Assembly: GCA_000310025.1 (NCBI GenBank) | Contig: FN649728.1 | Span: 310,001-374,000 of the forward strand | Direction of reading: 5' to 3' | Length of the DNA stretch: 64,000 nucleotides | Origin: Ectocarpus siliculosus | Lineage: Eukaryota > Sar > Phaeophyceae > Ectocarpales > Ectocarpaceae | In this document: in pieces, positions 46,067 to 58,277 of the stretch | How positions within the stretch are numbered: position 1 is the first letter of the stretch | Layout of the letters: each line of letters opens with the position of its first letter | The notes under the pieces: model-generated | Told to the model about the DNA's origin: nothing | The model's input: the letters and a program-made list of their open reading frames with translations, nothing else | Databases searched by the model: none | Program-made: the position numbers and the translations under genes

Positions 46067-47043
46067 GGACAGCTAAGGTACCAGACATTCCGGTAGTTCA
46101 CAGAGAAGATAACAAAGAGTGAGGTCGATCACAGATCGACGAAACAAACAATCTATGCAGACGAAATACCTCCGCATACGATACATTCCAACCGACACAT
46201 ATCAGCCGACGACTATTCAAACACAGCTCCTGAACAATGCCCGACCATTTCCATCGGTGCTGTGTGCGAAACTTTTATCCGAACTTCTTCATCACCGATT
46301 GGCCGAGCCAGTCAAATGTACGGATTATTGAAAAAACAAACACCACGAAGAAAGCACACCCCGCCTCACGACGTCCCGTACATATGCCATATTGATGAAG
46401 TCGCTGTTTATGTATTTACATTGGCGAACCGATTGTTCCGTCATCTAGTCTTCGTACTGGTCGTCACGCCTCTGGCATCTCATCCCCAATTATTGCCATT
46501 CATACTACTCTTTGGCCTATGGGCTCTTCTATCCTCCATCCCCGCCAAAAACCCCAACTTTTCATTGAACTCGGCTGCAAGCAACGGGCATGATATGCAA
46601 AAAGTCCTCAACTCTTCTATCTACTGCAGAATTGTGGCGGCTGGCGGCCCCCTGGGCCAACACAATCTATAAACATCCGACGGCGTAGCAGACGGTGCCC
46701 GCTCTTGGGCTTCTTTTGTTGAATGAAACGGCAGAGGGGCTCGTGGTTGCCTCACACGGTGCTGATCCTGTTATTCTGTACGGCCGCGAAGAGTGACATG
46801 GACAAAAACGGGTTGAAATATGTACAGCACGAGTTGAAATATCGGAACGTACGTGTTGATTATTTCCGTCGACTATAGATCAGGTACCCTTTATCGGGTA
46901 AGCCTCAGCCGGTTCAGAGACGTTCTTCTAGCGGACTACACAACAACTAGACGAGGGCACAAATGCAGAGGTCATGCACTTACGAATACACTACACGCGC
47001 TGCAACAGCCAACTCTTCCAAAAAATCGTCCTGTTGTTCTCAC

Positions 47044-50000
47044 CGCAGGTGTAGCCTCCGACTCCAGGCTGGCATGACCCGGTCTCGCAGATGATAGCCT
47101 CGACAGGCTCACATTCTGAGAGACAACGACAAGAGCGTCCCGAGAACGAAAGCCATTGATAGAAGCTACTGTAGCTCCTCCTCAAGCAAGGACCGCCGAA
47201 ATACACCCGAACGCTACGGAAACAGTAAGCCACTCAAGAAGGGCCGGTTGCTTCTCTGAAACACGGTATTGCCATTGAATGAAATAGTTAACGCTTCAAC
47301 AATATTTTCAACATCTGAACGGAATACGAAAGCGCGTAAAGCGAGTTTCTCAAAACGATCCCTTGCAGACGAAAGTCTTCGGTTGGGGTGCATGAACTTC
47401 TGAAAGCGTGAGAATATGATAAAATCGTACAATCCCTACAAAGTGGGACAACCCACAGAGTGAGCGAATCACACGGCGCGTTTCTAACCCTGCACTCACC
47501 ACAGGTCCAACCGGAAATGTCTACGGGCTGAGAGTAGGTGGAGATTTCCGTAGCAGTCCTGGTTGGGGCGCGAAATAATTACCAACGGTCGAAAGCACAT
47601 ATTCCACGTTGTCTCAGGTAAGGCCTGTGCCTGTAGTAGCCCCTGACTAAGCTTGAAACACACTCATATCGATGTTACCCCATCGGCATCGGGGGTATGC
47701 AAACAATCGTATATATTACTGGAGACAAGCCTCTTCTCCCTCGTCAAGAGCGCATTCGGCGCACTTTGGAGGGACACGTGTACGTCACTACTGCGGATAA
47801 AGCACATGGAAGGTCTTGAAAAGTTTTCAAACCGAAGGGTTCAGACACATTTCATAGAAAAATTCTGCTAACCACAGGCATTCTGAAGTGCCCTTGACAG
47901 TGAAACATCGATCGATGGAGCAACAATGAGTCGCCAACATCTCTCACAGGAGAAATAGCATCTTTAGCAGAAACCTATTGCCTGCCTAAACCAGAAAGGC
48001 CGAAATAGGACGAGGAAAACGAACCGATACCGCACTCACGAAGCAGGAAGACATTGCAAGTTGATGTCCGGGAAACGCCCTGTGTCGGTTGACAGGGTCC
48101 TGCACGCCAAACAGCAGCCACCGCCGTACATAGTTGCCGACGTTTCCGTTGAAATTGAGGTTGGAGAAGTTTCAAAGAGCGACAGAGCGGCGGTGGGGCA
48201 ATTCATCATTGTGGTCACTCAAGAGGCACCCTAAGAGTACAACATGAAATGCATAAGAGGGTTGAATGTCACGGTAGGTTTGGGGTGGTTGTAGGGATAC
48301 ATGTCAAGATTGTTCCCCCTGGTGGGGCAATGATTGAGAATACATCACAACGTCGACACAGCAGAATACCATGTACACGTGCCAAACCAACATTCCTTTG
48401 AACTGCCGCAACTCTCTTCTTACAAGGACTGGAGGGAGGTCAACCGCATGAAAACCCCCGCCGGCAGAGAGGTCAGCTTAGAGGACGACACGGTCAGGGT
48501 CTGTAGGCTCGTCATTCCGTCGAAGAGGCCCTCGGGCAAAGCCTCCAAGCTGCTCCAGTGAATTTCTCTGAAGCGAAAGGCGGGGGAAACATCGGCTTGA
48601 ACATGCGACAGCAACGTTGTCCAGAAGTACAAGATACTCCCCAGCTTTAATACCCACTCTTCCTACACAGCTACGGGAACTGTTGAGCGGTAGCCTCGTG
48701 TACGTTCTCACGCCTTGAGGAACGATACGTTGAAAAGTATTCTCAAACACAAAGATACAGCAACAACAAGAACGTTCACCCGGTGCGGGGCCATACAAGG
48801 ACATTCGCCGAATGCGGGGAAGCATGTTCGCGTTTCTGGCACCTACCTGGAGGTCTCGGAGGGCCTTTCACCGTGTGGCATCCCATCCTTCAACCGGAGA
48901 GGTGCAGAGACTTTGCACACTTCATTGCATTCAGTAGTCCGAGAAATGGCGAGGCCTTTTACTTGGCGACAGAAGAACAGAAACTGTTGCGTAGCCCAAC
49001 ACTCGGTATTCTTATTTTGCGCTGATGAAATGTCCAGGCCAACGAAATGCATAAATGTGCCGTAGAAGAAGCTCTTCTAGAAAATCCACTGGATCCGTGC
49101 GACACTGGATTGTTTACACACACTCACAGCTTGGTGAGAGCAGAAAGGCCGGAGAACACTCCGGCGGGGAGGGTCTCCATTGCGGTGTACGACAGGTCTC
49201 TGGAAGGTTAACGGTAGAAGTATGGAAAGATATCGCTAGGTTCGCAAGGTTCACACCTTCCAAGGGATATTTCCTCCAACACATTTCTGGGATTGCGAGA
49301 ACGACTTCGTTTTCCTGCAGACGACTGAATATCGATACCTCACTCGATGGATGGAGGCGCGGCAGAGAACCTGACCACGACATTGGACTTGTTCTGAAGG
49401 CACTACAAAACTGCGTTTCCGTTAGAGTGATATATGGACAGTCGCATGTTGAGTTGTCGACACGAGTGACACTGTAACATGCGGGTGCAACTGGTGTACA
49501 CATATACGACAACGACAGCAACACCAGCCACAGTAGCATCGACTAAAAGGTAGATATTCTCACAGGTCGAGGAGATTGTCCAAACCCGAGAAGATTCCCA
49601 CCGGCAGAGTCGTCAACTCGGACTGGAAGGAGAGCCACCTGTTTTGTTTTTTCACCCGCAAGCCAAAGAAACTGGGCTCTGCTTACCCGAGGATAAACCC
49701 CAGTTGCAGAAATCATGCCGGTTGGTTCTGAGACAACGTCTGCAAGGACTGTCCGACTCGTACATGCTGGCGACAGTAGGTCAATGACTCCGGCATGTTC
49801 TTACGGTTATGATTTTCTTGCCATTGTCCCGTCCAAAGACCCATATCCAGTTGTACGAATTGACGACGTTTGCTTCAGGACATCCGAGTTTTCATTTTCA
49901 TGTGTATTGCGCTCTCGGAGGGCACGTCTTGACACCTCATTCTGCATCCTTGTCGTAACTTCGTTCACCTAGCCCGCGTATCTGTACGTTTGATCAAAGC

Positions 50001-53000
50001 ACATACATCGTGTGGAGGTTGGTTATGCCGAATTCCTCAAAGCACGCGGGCAGGTCGTCCGCGTCATCGTCCACTAAGTCGCAGTTGTGGAAGCTCCTGA
50101 CTCGGAAAAACGATGTGACGAGCGGGCCGGGCGACACGCGACAAAATGGCATCGATGAATTAGTCAGGTGCGAGCCAAAGAGGGAGAAGGCGCGCTAGAC
50201 AGGGGGAAAGCAGCACATGCTGCGTGCTTCTCTAGATGTTCCAGACAACAGCACCGTCAGGATATGCATGAATTGTCAGTGAATAAACGTGTGGGTAGAA
50301 AGGTCGACAGATTGTCGGCGCCCCGGACGAACAGATTTGAATCCTTTGTCATTGGCTCCTGTGAGATCCCCAAGGTACTCACAGGGTGGTGGGGAGGTCG
50401 TCGGTTGGGCTGCACACGTAGGAATCGCTTGTGCTGTCCAAGCAGGGGTTGAGGACTGCAAGAAATATCCCAAAATGTTGGCGGAGGATCGACAACGCCG
50501 GACAACCGCCGGTCCCATCAGTTCGAAGGCATCGCTGTTTCTGCCGCCAGGGGGGTTGAAGCCAGCTACACGAATTCTATCAACGCGAGGTAGATAGGGC
50601 GCAAAGGCAACGTCAAACGGTGGTAGCGGAGACGCGAGAGTTTTCCCTATGCCAAACGCTTCCCCTCGTTTGAGCATGTCGCAAAAGCGGTAGTATGTGG
50701 TACCTGTGGTGGGTGGGAGGGTTGGAGAAGGTGTGGCCGGTGTCGTGGGGCTGGGCGGTGGGGCAACTCCGTTGTACACCATGATCACCGTCTGCAGCGA
50801 TGCCGGACGAGAAAATTCAGCAGATTTGTCCAAATGCCGTACGGTTTGGATAAGACATGGATGGTCCTATGGGAAGAGTCATGACCCCCCCTCGAGCTAC
50901 AGATGTTTCACTTGGGTTGACCAATGTCCTTCAGGGTAGAAACGACAAGCCGTGAGCACATACAATGGGAGGAAGCGCGGGCCGACACACCACCGTGAAA
51001 TCAGAAGCGCCAAAACACCGAAGACAAACGCTCGATCAACGCTGGTTCCAAACCAGGTGGGACAATATATTCTGTCTTGATACTTGTCCCGAACCCTTGG
51101 CGTGCAAAAATCAAGGCCCGTCGAAATGACATTCAACCAACGACGGCTGACCTCGACGATGCTCAACCACTCGGAGTCAGACAGCTCAGCGCCCGTGATA
51201 GTTACAACTTGACCGGTTGCTCCAGACATGTCGACGCTCTCGAACCCGCTCGTGGTTCCCGAGCTGGTCCATGTCGTGACAAGATCTCCATCGACGGCCA
51301 CGTCTACTGTGCGTACTCTGGTGTCACCCTGGTACATCGCTGAATGTTGGCGTAGGGTGGGTGGGGGGGAGGGGTCGTGAATTGGCGGGTCACGGCGGAA
51401 CAGCATGTGGCTGCTCGCTTGTACACGCTTGTTGGATCCAATTTTGGGCACGGATCAGAGAAAAAATGAATGTAGCCACACCTCTAGCGCCGGGCAACTT
51501 GGTCTTGGGTTTTGGCGCACGATTCAGAGACAAGTTTCAGTTCGGGCTGCAGAGAACGGGGGGGAAATTCAAAGCTAACAACGGAATGGGAATTCAAAAT
51601 GCACCCCAGGAAACCAAAATGGAGCAAGACAGCCCTACGAGAGGAGCAAGATGTGAGTGTGATGGGCTAGGCGGTGTTGAACCGGAAGGGATTGGTGTTT
51701 TGGACTCATGCGTACCGAGTTGAAGCTCGTCGATGCTGTACTCAGCCCCAAGGTCGTAAGAGATGCTGCAGAGGCCGCCGAGCTCGGGAGCACATGACCA
51801 CCTGGAATCCTCGGACATGTCGCCATCCTACCAAAACGGTTTCACAAGGGAAGGAGAGAAGTGAAGATAAAGAAAGCAACCAATGGAAGGGCGTGGAGAT
51901 CGTAAGAATCGTTCTGAGAGCTTGCGGCCATCATCAGATCCGAGAGTCGTCAACCGTGATATCGGCAGCAACTAGGGCTTGGGGGCATGCTGACGCACGA
52001 CCCAAGCGTGTGGAGGACGTTCACAACATCATCCATGGACCACCAAACCACATTGAGGCCGCCGATACGGCCTTTTGTTTCGTCCCGTGAACGGAACAGA
52101 ACAAGGGGCTTTCATCATCGACTTAGGTACCCGGCAATCGGTTCGATTCCTTACCCTTGTGAGCGCTGCCGTGCACCCGTCGGGGTCGCAGCCAACGGTG
52201 TCCCCGAGTCGATCGTCGTAGAGATCTGCCGTAGCCGTGACTGTTCCCAGTTCGCCGGCCTCCACCACATCGACCTCGCTACCGTCATCGCCATCGTCGA
52301 CCAGTATTTCCACCTGCGCATTCAGCACGTGGCAAGTTCGCGTGCTTGACTTGTGCGAACTGGTGCGACATATCGCAGAGTCGTTGGTTGTGTACCAGTG
52401 CTGACCGCTGAAAAATAGAACGCCTTCGGATCTATGATATGTGGCTCTGCCCTGTGCAATACTCATCCGACCTCAAGCAACAATGGCTGGGTTGTGTGTG
52501 CGTTTGGCGTATTGTGATGTCATCCCGTCGATGAACATTCTAGGGTAAACAATTTGACGCAGTATGTTGGGAAAAAAACATTTTACGCCGAGATTGTGCC
52601 AACCTCTAGGATGCTGAGCCATTCCGAGTCCTGCAGATCACCGACCAGCTCCACGACCTTACCATCGACACCGAGGTCAATGCTTTCGAAGTCGGAGGTC
52701 GTTCCCGAGCTCGTCCAACTGAGGGCATAGTTTCCATCTACGGAGATGTCGATGGTCCTCGTCCGTGTGTCCCCCTGGTACAGTGCTGCGAGCAGGACGT
52801 CGTGCGGCCGGCCCAAGCAAGCAGTGTTGTGGGGCTTGTCCTACTGTATTTATGTCATCGTTGGATGGTGGATCGGGGAATGCTCCTGCGAACGGTTCGG
52901 GTTGACAGCAAACCTACGGCTACCTCTCCCCTCTACGACCTCCCTCTCCTATGACCTGCCCCTACCACCTCCCTCTCTCTCGCGCTCCCTCTGTAACATC

Positions 53001-55161
53001 GCCCGGTCGCGGGGTACTTAGAACGAAGAAGGGCGGCGAATCCATCTATCGCTTTTGTAGAAGGGGAATTGGGAAGTACCACCAGGGCACATGCGCAAAG
53101 CCTACGCAAATGTCGGCAAAGTCACAACAACACACAATTGGCACCATTTCGCGCGGGGTCTATTTCTTTGCGATTCGCGCGCTGGTTCGCCCCCTAGACT
53201 ACACACAAGTCTTGGAAGAACCTTGCCTGCTCCACACAGATCTGCAGGACTGCTGTATGACTAGGCGTATTATGCGTTCCCCGCACAAGCTTGAGGATGT
53301 CTTTCCCTCCGCGTGGTGTTAAGGAGGAGCCGATTCGCAGCGTGTCTGTCGATTGACTTTTACCAGAATTGGTACACCTTCGCACATGGCGTCAGCAGGA
53401 TACTGGTTCGAATCTCCTTGGGTGCACATTTTTTCTCCTGACTTGGACATTTTCCCATGGACACAATGTGTGTCAGTCCTGAGAACACACCTCTTGGAAT
53501 CGATCCTATAAATAACCTTGTGACACTTCCATCGAAGTCCTGGCCACAAGAGGTTCCCAGTTGAGGGTAAATTCTGTGGGTGGAGAGTGTTAAGGAGGAC
53601 CTGATTCGCAGGGTATCCGTCGATTGACTTTTACCAGAATCGGTACACCTTCGCAGTGGACTCCTTTTTTTTCTCTTTGTCCTTTTTTTCTCTCTTTTTT
53701 TCTCTCTTTTTCTGTGCCAGATGGACTTGTCTCTGCTTGCGTTGTGAAGTACCAAGATTGAACCAAGGGAGTGTGCCTCTTTCTCTCCGGCCCATGATAG
53801 ATAGTGACTGCTAATCTCAGTTGATACCCCGAATAGCGTGAAGAGGGAGCGGAGGATCCCAGAATATCTGTCGTTGATTTCTATTGACTTGCGGACCCCT
53901 CGGGGCCAGTTTTTTTGAGTGTACCTTTTTAGGGTAAGTTAACCTGTGACCACGGGAATCGACCGCGTCGAGTGTTGGATCAGTACGGACATACGAAGGT
54001 ACTGGGTAGAGAGAGATCGGAACGGTTTTTAATGTGAAGACAACAACAACAACAACAACAACATGGGAGGGCGTACCTTGCAGACAAATTGTATTCTTCC
54101 CTATATTCCAGATCTGATTTCTGAGCATGCCAATCCAGTGATGATGTCTTTGCGACGCCTCAACCGCCCGCTATAGCAATATCCCGAAGAACCAAAGGAT
54201 TCTGTATCGGAGATACAACGCACGCTAGCGTGTTGGCACCGAGTTTTCTTCCGCCTTTTCTGATTCTCAAGACACTCCGATGTTATGGTACTTGGAGGTG
54301 GCCGTGCGATGATGGTGCCTTGCCATGGATACTTGGATATTTGGCGATATCAGAAGTTGTGTAACGGCATTGTGGCAAAATTCAGGTGTGGTTATTCCGA
54401 GTTATGCCCCTTTGTTCAGCTGTTTAGTACTTCTCTGGAGTCTTGTTTGTGGTTCATTCCGGCTGCATGGTGTAGACTAAATGCACGGTGACAGGAAATC
54501 ACAATCAGCGGGAGAACAAAGGAAAGTAACAACCTGCTGTCCACGCAGCATCAACGGAGATTATTACCCGTCGTCAGTGAAGATGTTCAAAAATCACTTT
54601 ACACCGCGACGTCTGAGAAGCCAATTGAATACCGTATACCCTATATCCAAATGAAAGGCGAATACCATATTCCTCACCTATCTTCAGAGCTTCGAGATGC
54701 TGCTCGTCTTCGAGAGTGTAGGTGATGGTGCACCCAGAGTCGCTGGAGTCGAGCGAAGGTGCACACGACCAACGAGATTCATCGCTCGTGATGCCGTCCT
54801 GTGTACGGACATAAAAAGTGAACACAATACCGGAGAAGTCCTTTCGTTCGTGTGTATTTGGTGCGGTGGAAAATTACAAGTAAGTGTCTACAGCAGCGCT
54901 ATCTACAGTATCTGCAGCGTATACCGCAGTACGGGTGATGAACCAGGTGCACGCGAAACACTTGTCTTTCAGACTCACTCTCGTATTGGCGCCCACGCAA
55001 CCGACTGGTGGGCATCCAGAGGGTAAGTTCGCGCGATCGTCGAACACAAGTGCCTCTGTCGTGACACCCGTCAGAGTTCCGGCATCAACAATCGCCGCGT
55101 CCGCAACACAGGCACCCGCGACTGCTGCTGCGAGCGCGGCCCAGCTGCGTGAAAGGGCCAT
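47044..55161 (-). CDS. Discoidin-discoidin-LRR-Cys-rich secreted/surface protein, paralogue B
   Basis: The same 14 exons as paralogue A: 55161-54979, 54798-54678, 52785-52604, 52313-52155, 51827-51716, 51339-51152, 50791-50704, 50455-50383, 50096-50007, 49638-49564, 49199-49128, 48567-48424, 47558-47500, 47115-47044, every junction in phase. The discoidin half differs from A by only a few residues (for example LQDSEWLS versus LQDWEWLS). The LRR cap and LRR exons differ widely (NCDLVDDDADDLPACFEEFG versus NCNFVDADGADIPACLEIFG). Exon 12 has two LRRs (SLEALPEGLFDGMTSLQTL, KLTSLPAGVFMRLTSLQSL). Its last recognised exon reads CEPVEAIICETGSCQPGVGG. Intron 2 contains a TRIM insertion. The 3' end is not found; reading through the last donor gives a stop 18 codons later. 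Same inferred role as A. Confidence 0.8.
53317..53655 (+). mobile_element. TRIM, copy 2, with 4-bp target duplication
   Basis: LTRs of 68 bp at 53317-53384 and 53588-53655 (TGTTAAGG...CCTTCGCA). Target duplication GTGG at 53313-53316 and 53656-53659. The primer site TGGCGTCAGC starts two nucleotides after the first LTR; the purine tract GGGTGGAGAG directly precedes the second. It lies in intron 2 of paralogue B; paralogue A has the empty site with a single GTGG at 41010-41013. Confidence 0.9.
53660..54062. repeat. Block-B-specific insertion with simple repeats
   Basis: Sequence absent from block A, where GTGGAC-CATGGGAGG is continuous. It begins with a T/TC-rich tract and ends with a (CAA)n array at about 54040-54062. 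No terminal repeats recognised. Confidence 0.5.
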
Positions 55162-56213
55162 GGCTTCTACACGAGAATGGGGTGTGCAATATCGTTTACC
55201 GCTTCTTGATGGTCTCGTGCTAGGCAGCTGCGCGTGTGGAATGAGACTGTGTGTTTGAGCTTCGGCGACATACTACATACCCCGCGAGATATGCATACCG
55301 TAGATGGAAGATGGACGTTCGCGCTAGCGCCGAAACTAATTCGAGAAGCCGGAGAAATACCCCGAACAGGCAGGACGACCGGACCGCCAACCAACCTCTT
55401 TCTCTCTCCCTGCCAAAATCGGTACACTACTGATGTACGTAGAAACAGAGACGGTATAATGCATGTCAGCTCCATAACATCCAGTGTTGGACACCCCGAA
55501 ACATTTTCGCGCCGTGCTCGATGTTGCACCTGTTTGTGGCTGTGGGTGACTCGGTGAATCCATGTACTGCTGTACTGCTGTACTGATGTAGCTGAGGGTG
55601 CGGGCTAACTATTTTTGCGGGCGCGCAGACACAGGTTTTGTGACGCACAAGGTTCCTGCTCGGTAAAAAGCGGCGGAACTATGAGTACAGCACCGTCCAG
55701 CAGTTCACTTCAAGCGAGCGAAAGCGGAGCACAACTGTGGTCTACAGAGTGCATATCCTCTGAGTCCGTGGGTCCGGATGTCATGTATCGTCGCTGCACT
55801 GGAGAGCTTGTTGCATTGTTCTTTAGCTTACAATTGTAGCACCCCAACTTTCCTTCTTGCCTCAAGTGCAGGCTAGAGCGGCTCGGAACGGTATCACATG
55901 CGTCGGATCGAAACTCGATCCAAGGGCGTCACACACACCACTACGACATGCTCTTTCCGAATATCTTCCTCTGTGCGTATGTCTCAGTAGTTTGTGGTGT
56001 GATACGCGGTTCCCCAACCCCCCTTCTCTCCTCTCTCTGTCTGTGTCTCTATCCTCTGCCCACCTCGCAAAAACCTTGCCACTTATCAAGTCGTTGTAGC
56101 TGTCGTTGAAGCTCAATCGGCAGAGCACGTCCCGAGACGAGGGATTACAACCCTCCAGGGGCGCTCCACACATGAGAGAACAATTCTCTCCCGAAACAGC
56201 CAGGATATGCGGT

Positions 56214-56432
56214 TCATACATAAAAAAGAACAAAGTCCCAGGGCCCCGACCGTGCTACTCGACCGAGAATCAAACCTTCCTCTTCATCCGTAAAGATGGT
56301 CGCGACTTCAACTAAACCAATTGGGGCATGCGGTACGTCGCTATGGATAAAGACTCGAGCTCTTGTTGGCACCCAACCAACGGCGGGTGGGCATCCATAG
56401 GGCAAGGTCGCGTGCAACCGTCGTACGCGGGG
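56214..56432 (-). pseudogene. Degenerate exon-1 copy, 3' half (D), split by an LTR element
   Basis: Aligns with the 3' half of copy C at 43284-43370 and neighbouring sequence. It keeps LPYGCPPAV and stops at the CGGGG target duplication (56428-56432). The other half is at 60918-61030. Confidence 0.65.
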
Positions 56433-56474
56433 TGTTTGTATATGCCCATGTTGTGTGAGCTCCAGAGTCCACAG

Positions 56475-58277
56475 AACAGCCGCTCCCGATGGTTGATGAA
56501 TAATATTTTACTGAGAAAAAAAATTGGTCGGCGCACAACATTTGCCCTAAACGTTTCCTCTCACGCGAACATACCAAAATGCCAGGCCCGGCGAAAAAAC
56601 AAATTTAACGCCGCGTGGGTAAAGCGACCGCAAAGCCGGCACGGCATAGACTACTGTAGTTGGAAACAGGAAACACAGCCTTGAAGAACTTTCCACACAC
56701 CCTCCGATTGGCGTCATACAGCTTGTGCTTGTGCTTCTGGAGTGGAACATGTTGGATGACGAAGGTGTGCCGTGCAGCTTCGCTCTCCGACTCTTGAAAC
56801 CGCTGGTGTTCGGCCTTACTCGGCCTTGAGCAGCTCTAAGCTGTAGTCCTGCTCTGTAGGGTCGGAAACGTTCCTGCCACATTGCTGTAGGCAGCAACCG
56901 TCCGCGACCACGGAGGATACATCTCTCGATTCGGCACGCCGACATTTTTTTGGAGGCTCTGTCGGCGGCGTAGAAGGAAGCTCTCCTGCGCCTGGAGATG
57001 ATGATGAAGTTTCTCCAAGTCAATGGAGTTCGAGGCAGGGCCAGGTACGGCGCCGAAGAAGGCTAGAGTATCTGGACTACTGTAAGTACCATGGGGTGTC
57101 TGGTCAGGTAGACTGCGAGAAGGGTCAGCGGGCAACAACCTCTCTCTGCTATTCCATCCACATCGACCGCGATGAAAGAAGGTAGGTGTGAAAATAAAAA
57201 TTCAAGTTTGGAGTGGCAAACAATACCTCTGCACGGATCCCTGCAGAGGAATTATTGCTACGAGCTTCCTCCTCCGAGGGTTTGGTCAGAACCCAGACAA
57301 CCATAGACACGACGGAAGGGTTGGGTCGGAATTAATTGGGGTTTACTTCGTGTCCAATCGTATAATGATTGTCCAACGGAGGTTTAATGCAGATTTTGAT
57401 TTTTCTGAAGCGCTGGTCTGCTGCCGTCGGGCCGTTCCTCGGAAACCTCAAACACGTGAAAGTAAGTCAATGCTGTTTCGGCATTCCGATGGGAACGCGG
57501 AAACGTTTTCGCGGTCTGTTCTACTGTCAACATTCACCACAACGTTTCGGCGTTCGGATCCGAACGCCGAAACGTTTTGGCCGTCTGGTGTATTTTCAAG
57601 CAACTTCAAACAACGTTTCCACGCCGGTAATCGGACACACGTAGGGCCAACAATTTATCGGCTCACACACCGGCCCACACACCCACACGCTATACCCTCG
57701 CTCTCCAGGTCCCCACGCACATCGTCAACCTCGTGTGAAGTTCTTCAAGGTCGCGTTTCCTGTTTCCAACAACAGCAGTCAGTCTATGCCGACCTTGGCG
57801 GCCGCTTTGCCAATGCGCGTGAAATTTGTTTTTTCGAAGGGCCTGGCATTTTTTAGGGTTTTCCGCTCAATCACCTAGACAACGGAAGCCCCCTCCTAAC
57901 CTTTCCTAAAACGCGGTGACCTCTACGGCAGATCCCCCCTTAATCTCACAGGAGCATGCAGCGTGCACTTTTCTTTTTGCTGCTTGCTGCTTGCTGCTGC
58001 TGCTGGCTGAAAGCGAGTGTTTGTACTCCACTACGTCATCACCACCGTTGCTTATCCAATCCATCCCCCGATGAAACTCCCCCGCAATTTCTTGCTTACT
58101 TTGCCACTGCTGCACTGACTGCTGTACGATTCAATCCCGCGCCTCAAACCCCAGATTTCCTTCGTTCAATCTTACACGTTCGCGTGATGAGAGAAAACGT
58201 TTCGGCCAATTGTTGTGCGCCGACCAAATATTAATTCTCAATCAAATATTTTTTCTCAGTCATCGAGAGCGGCTGTT
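56475..58277. mobile_element. Foldback DNA transposon nested in the LTR
   Basis: 1.8 kb with inverted ends AACAGCCGCTC. The inverted match continues with gaps through GGTCGGCGCACAACA and AAACGTTT, and a further inverted pair (about 56590-56720 versus 57725-57850) shares AAGTTCTTCAAGG and GTTTCCTGTTTCCAAC. The middle has a coding-like minus fragment (EHQRFQESESEAARHTFVIQ, near 56660-56810) but no complete transposase. The intact LTR at 60644 shows the uninterrupted sequence. Superfamily unknown; target duplication unclear. Confidence 0.7.
57541..57576. repeat. Perfect 36-bp palindrome
   Basis: Centred on GGATCC with half-site AACGTTTCGGCGTTCGGA. Inside the DNA transposon; its outer AACGTTT is also found in both inverted ends and a partial copy precedes it near 57480-57515. 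Confidence 0.95.

Larger units (their letters stand above)
43991..47043. other. Spacer between the duplicated blocks
   Basis: Mostly diverged tandem repeats (44760-45590, 45880-46066). A plus-strand ORF of 136 codons (46262-46672) has a hydrophobic stretch but no family. The 3' end of paralogue B should lie in 45-47 kb; not found. Confidence 0.4.

Noticed and set aside
56475-58277. hAT assignment from CAG-like termini
   Set aside because: No 8-bp target duplication and no hAT transposase domain; the superfamily is left open.
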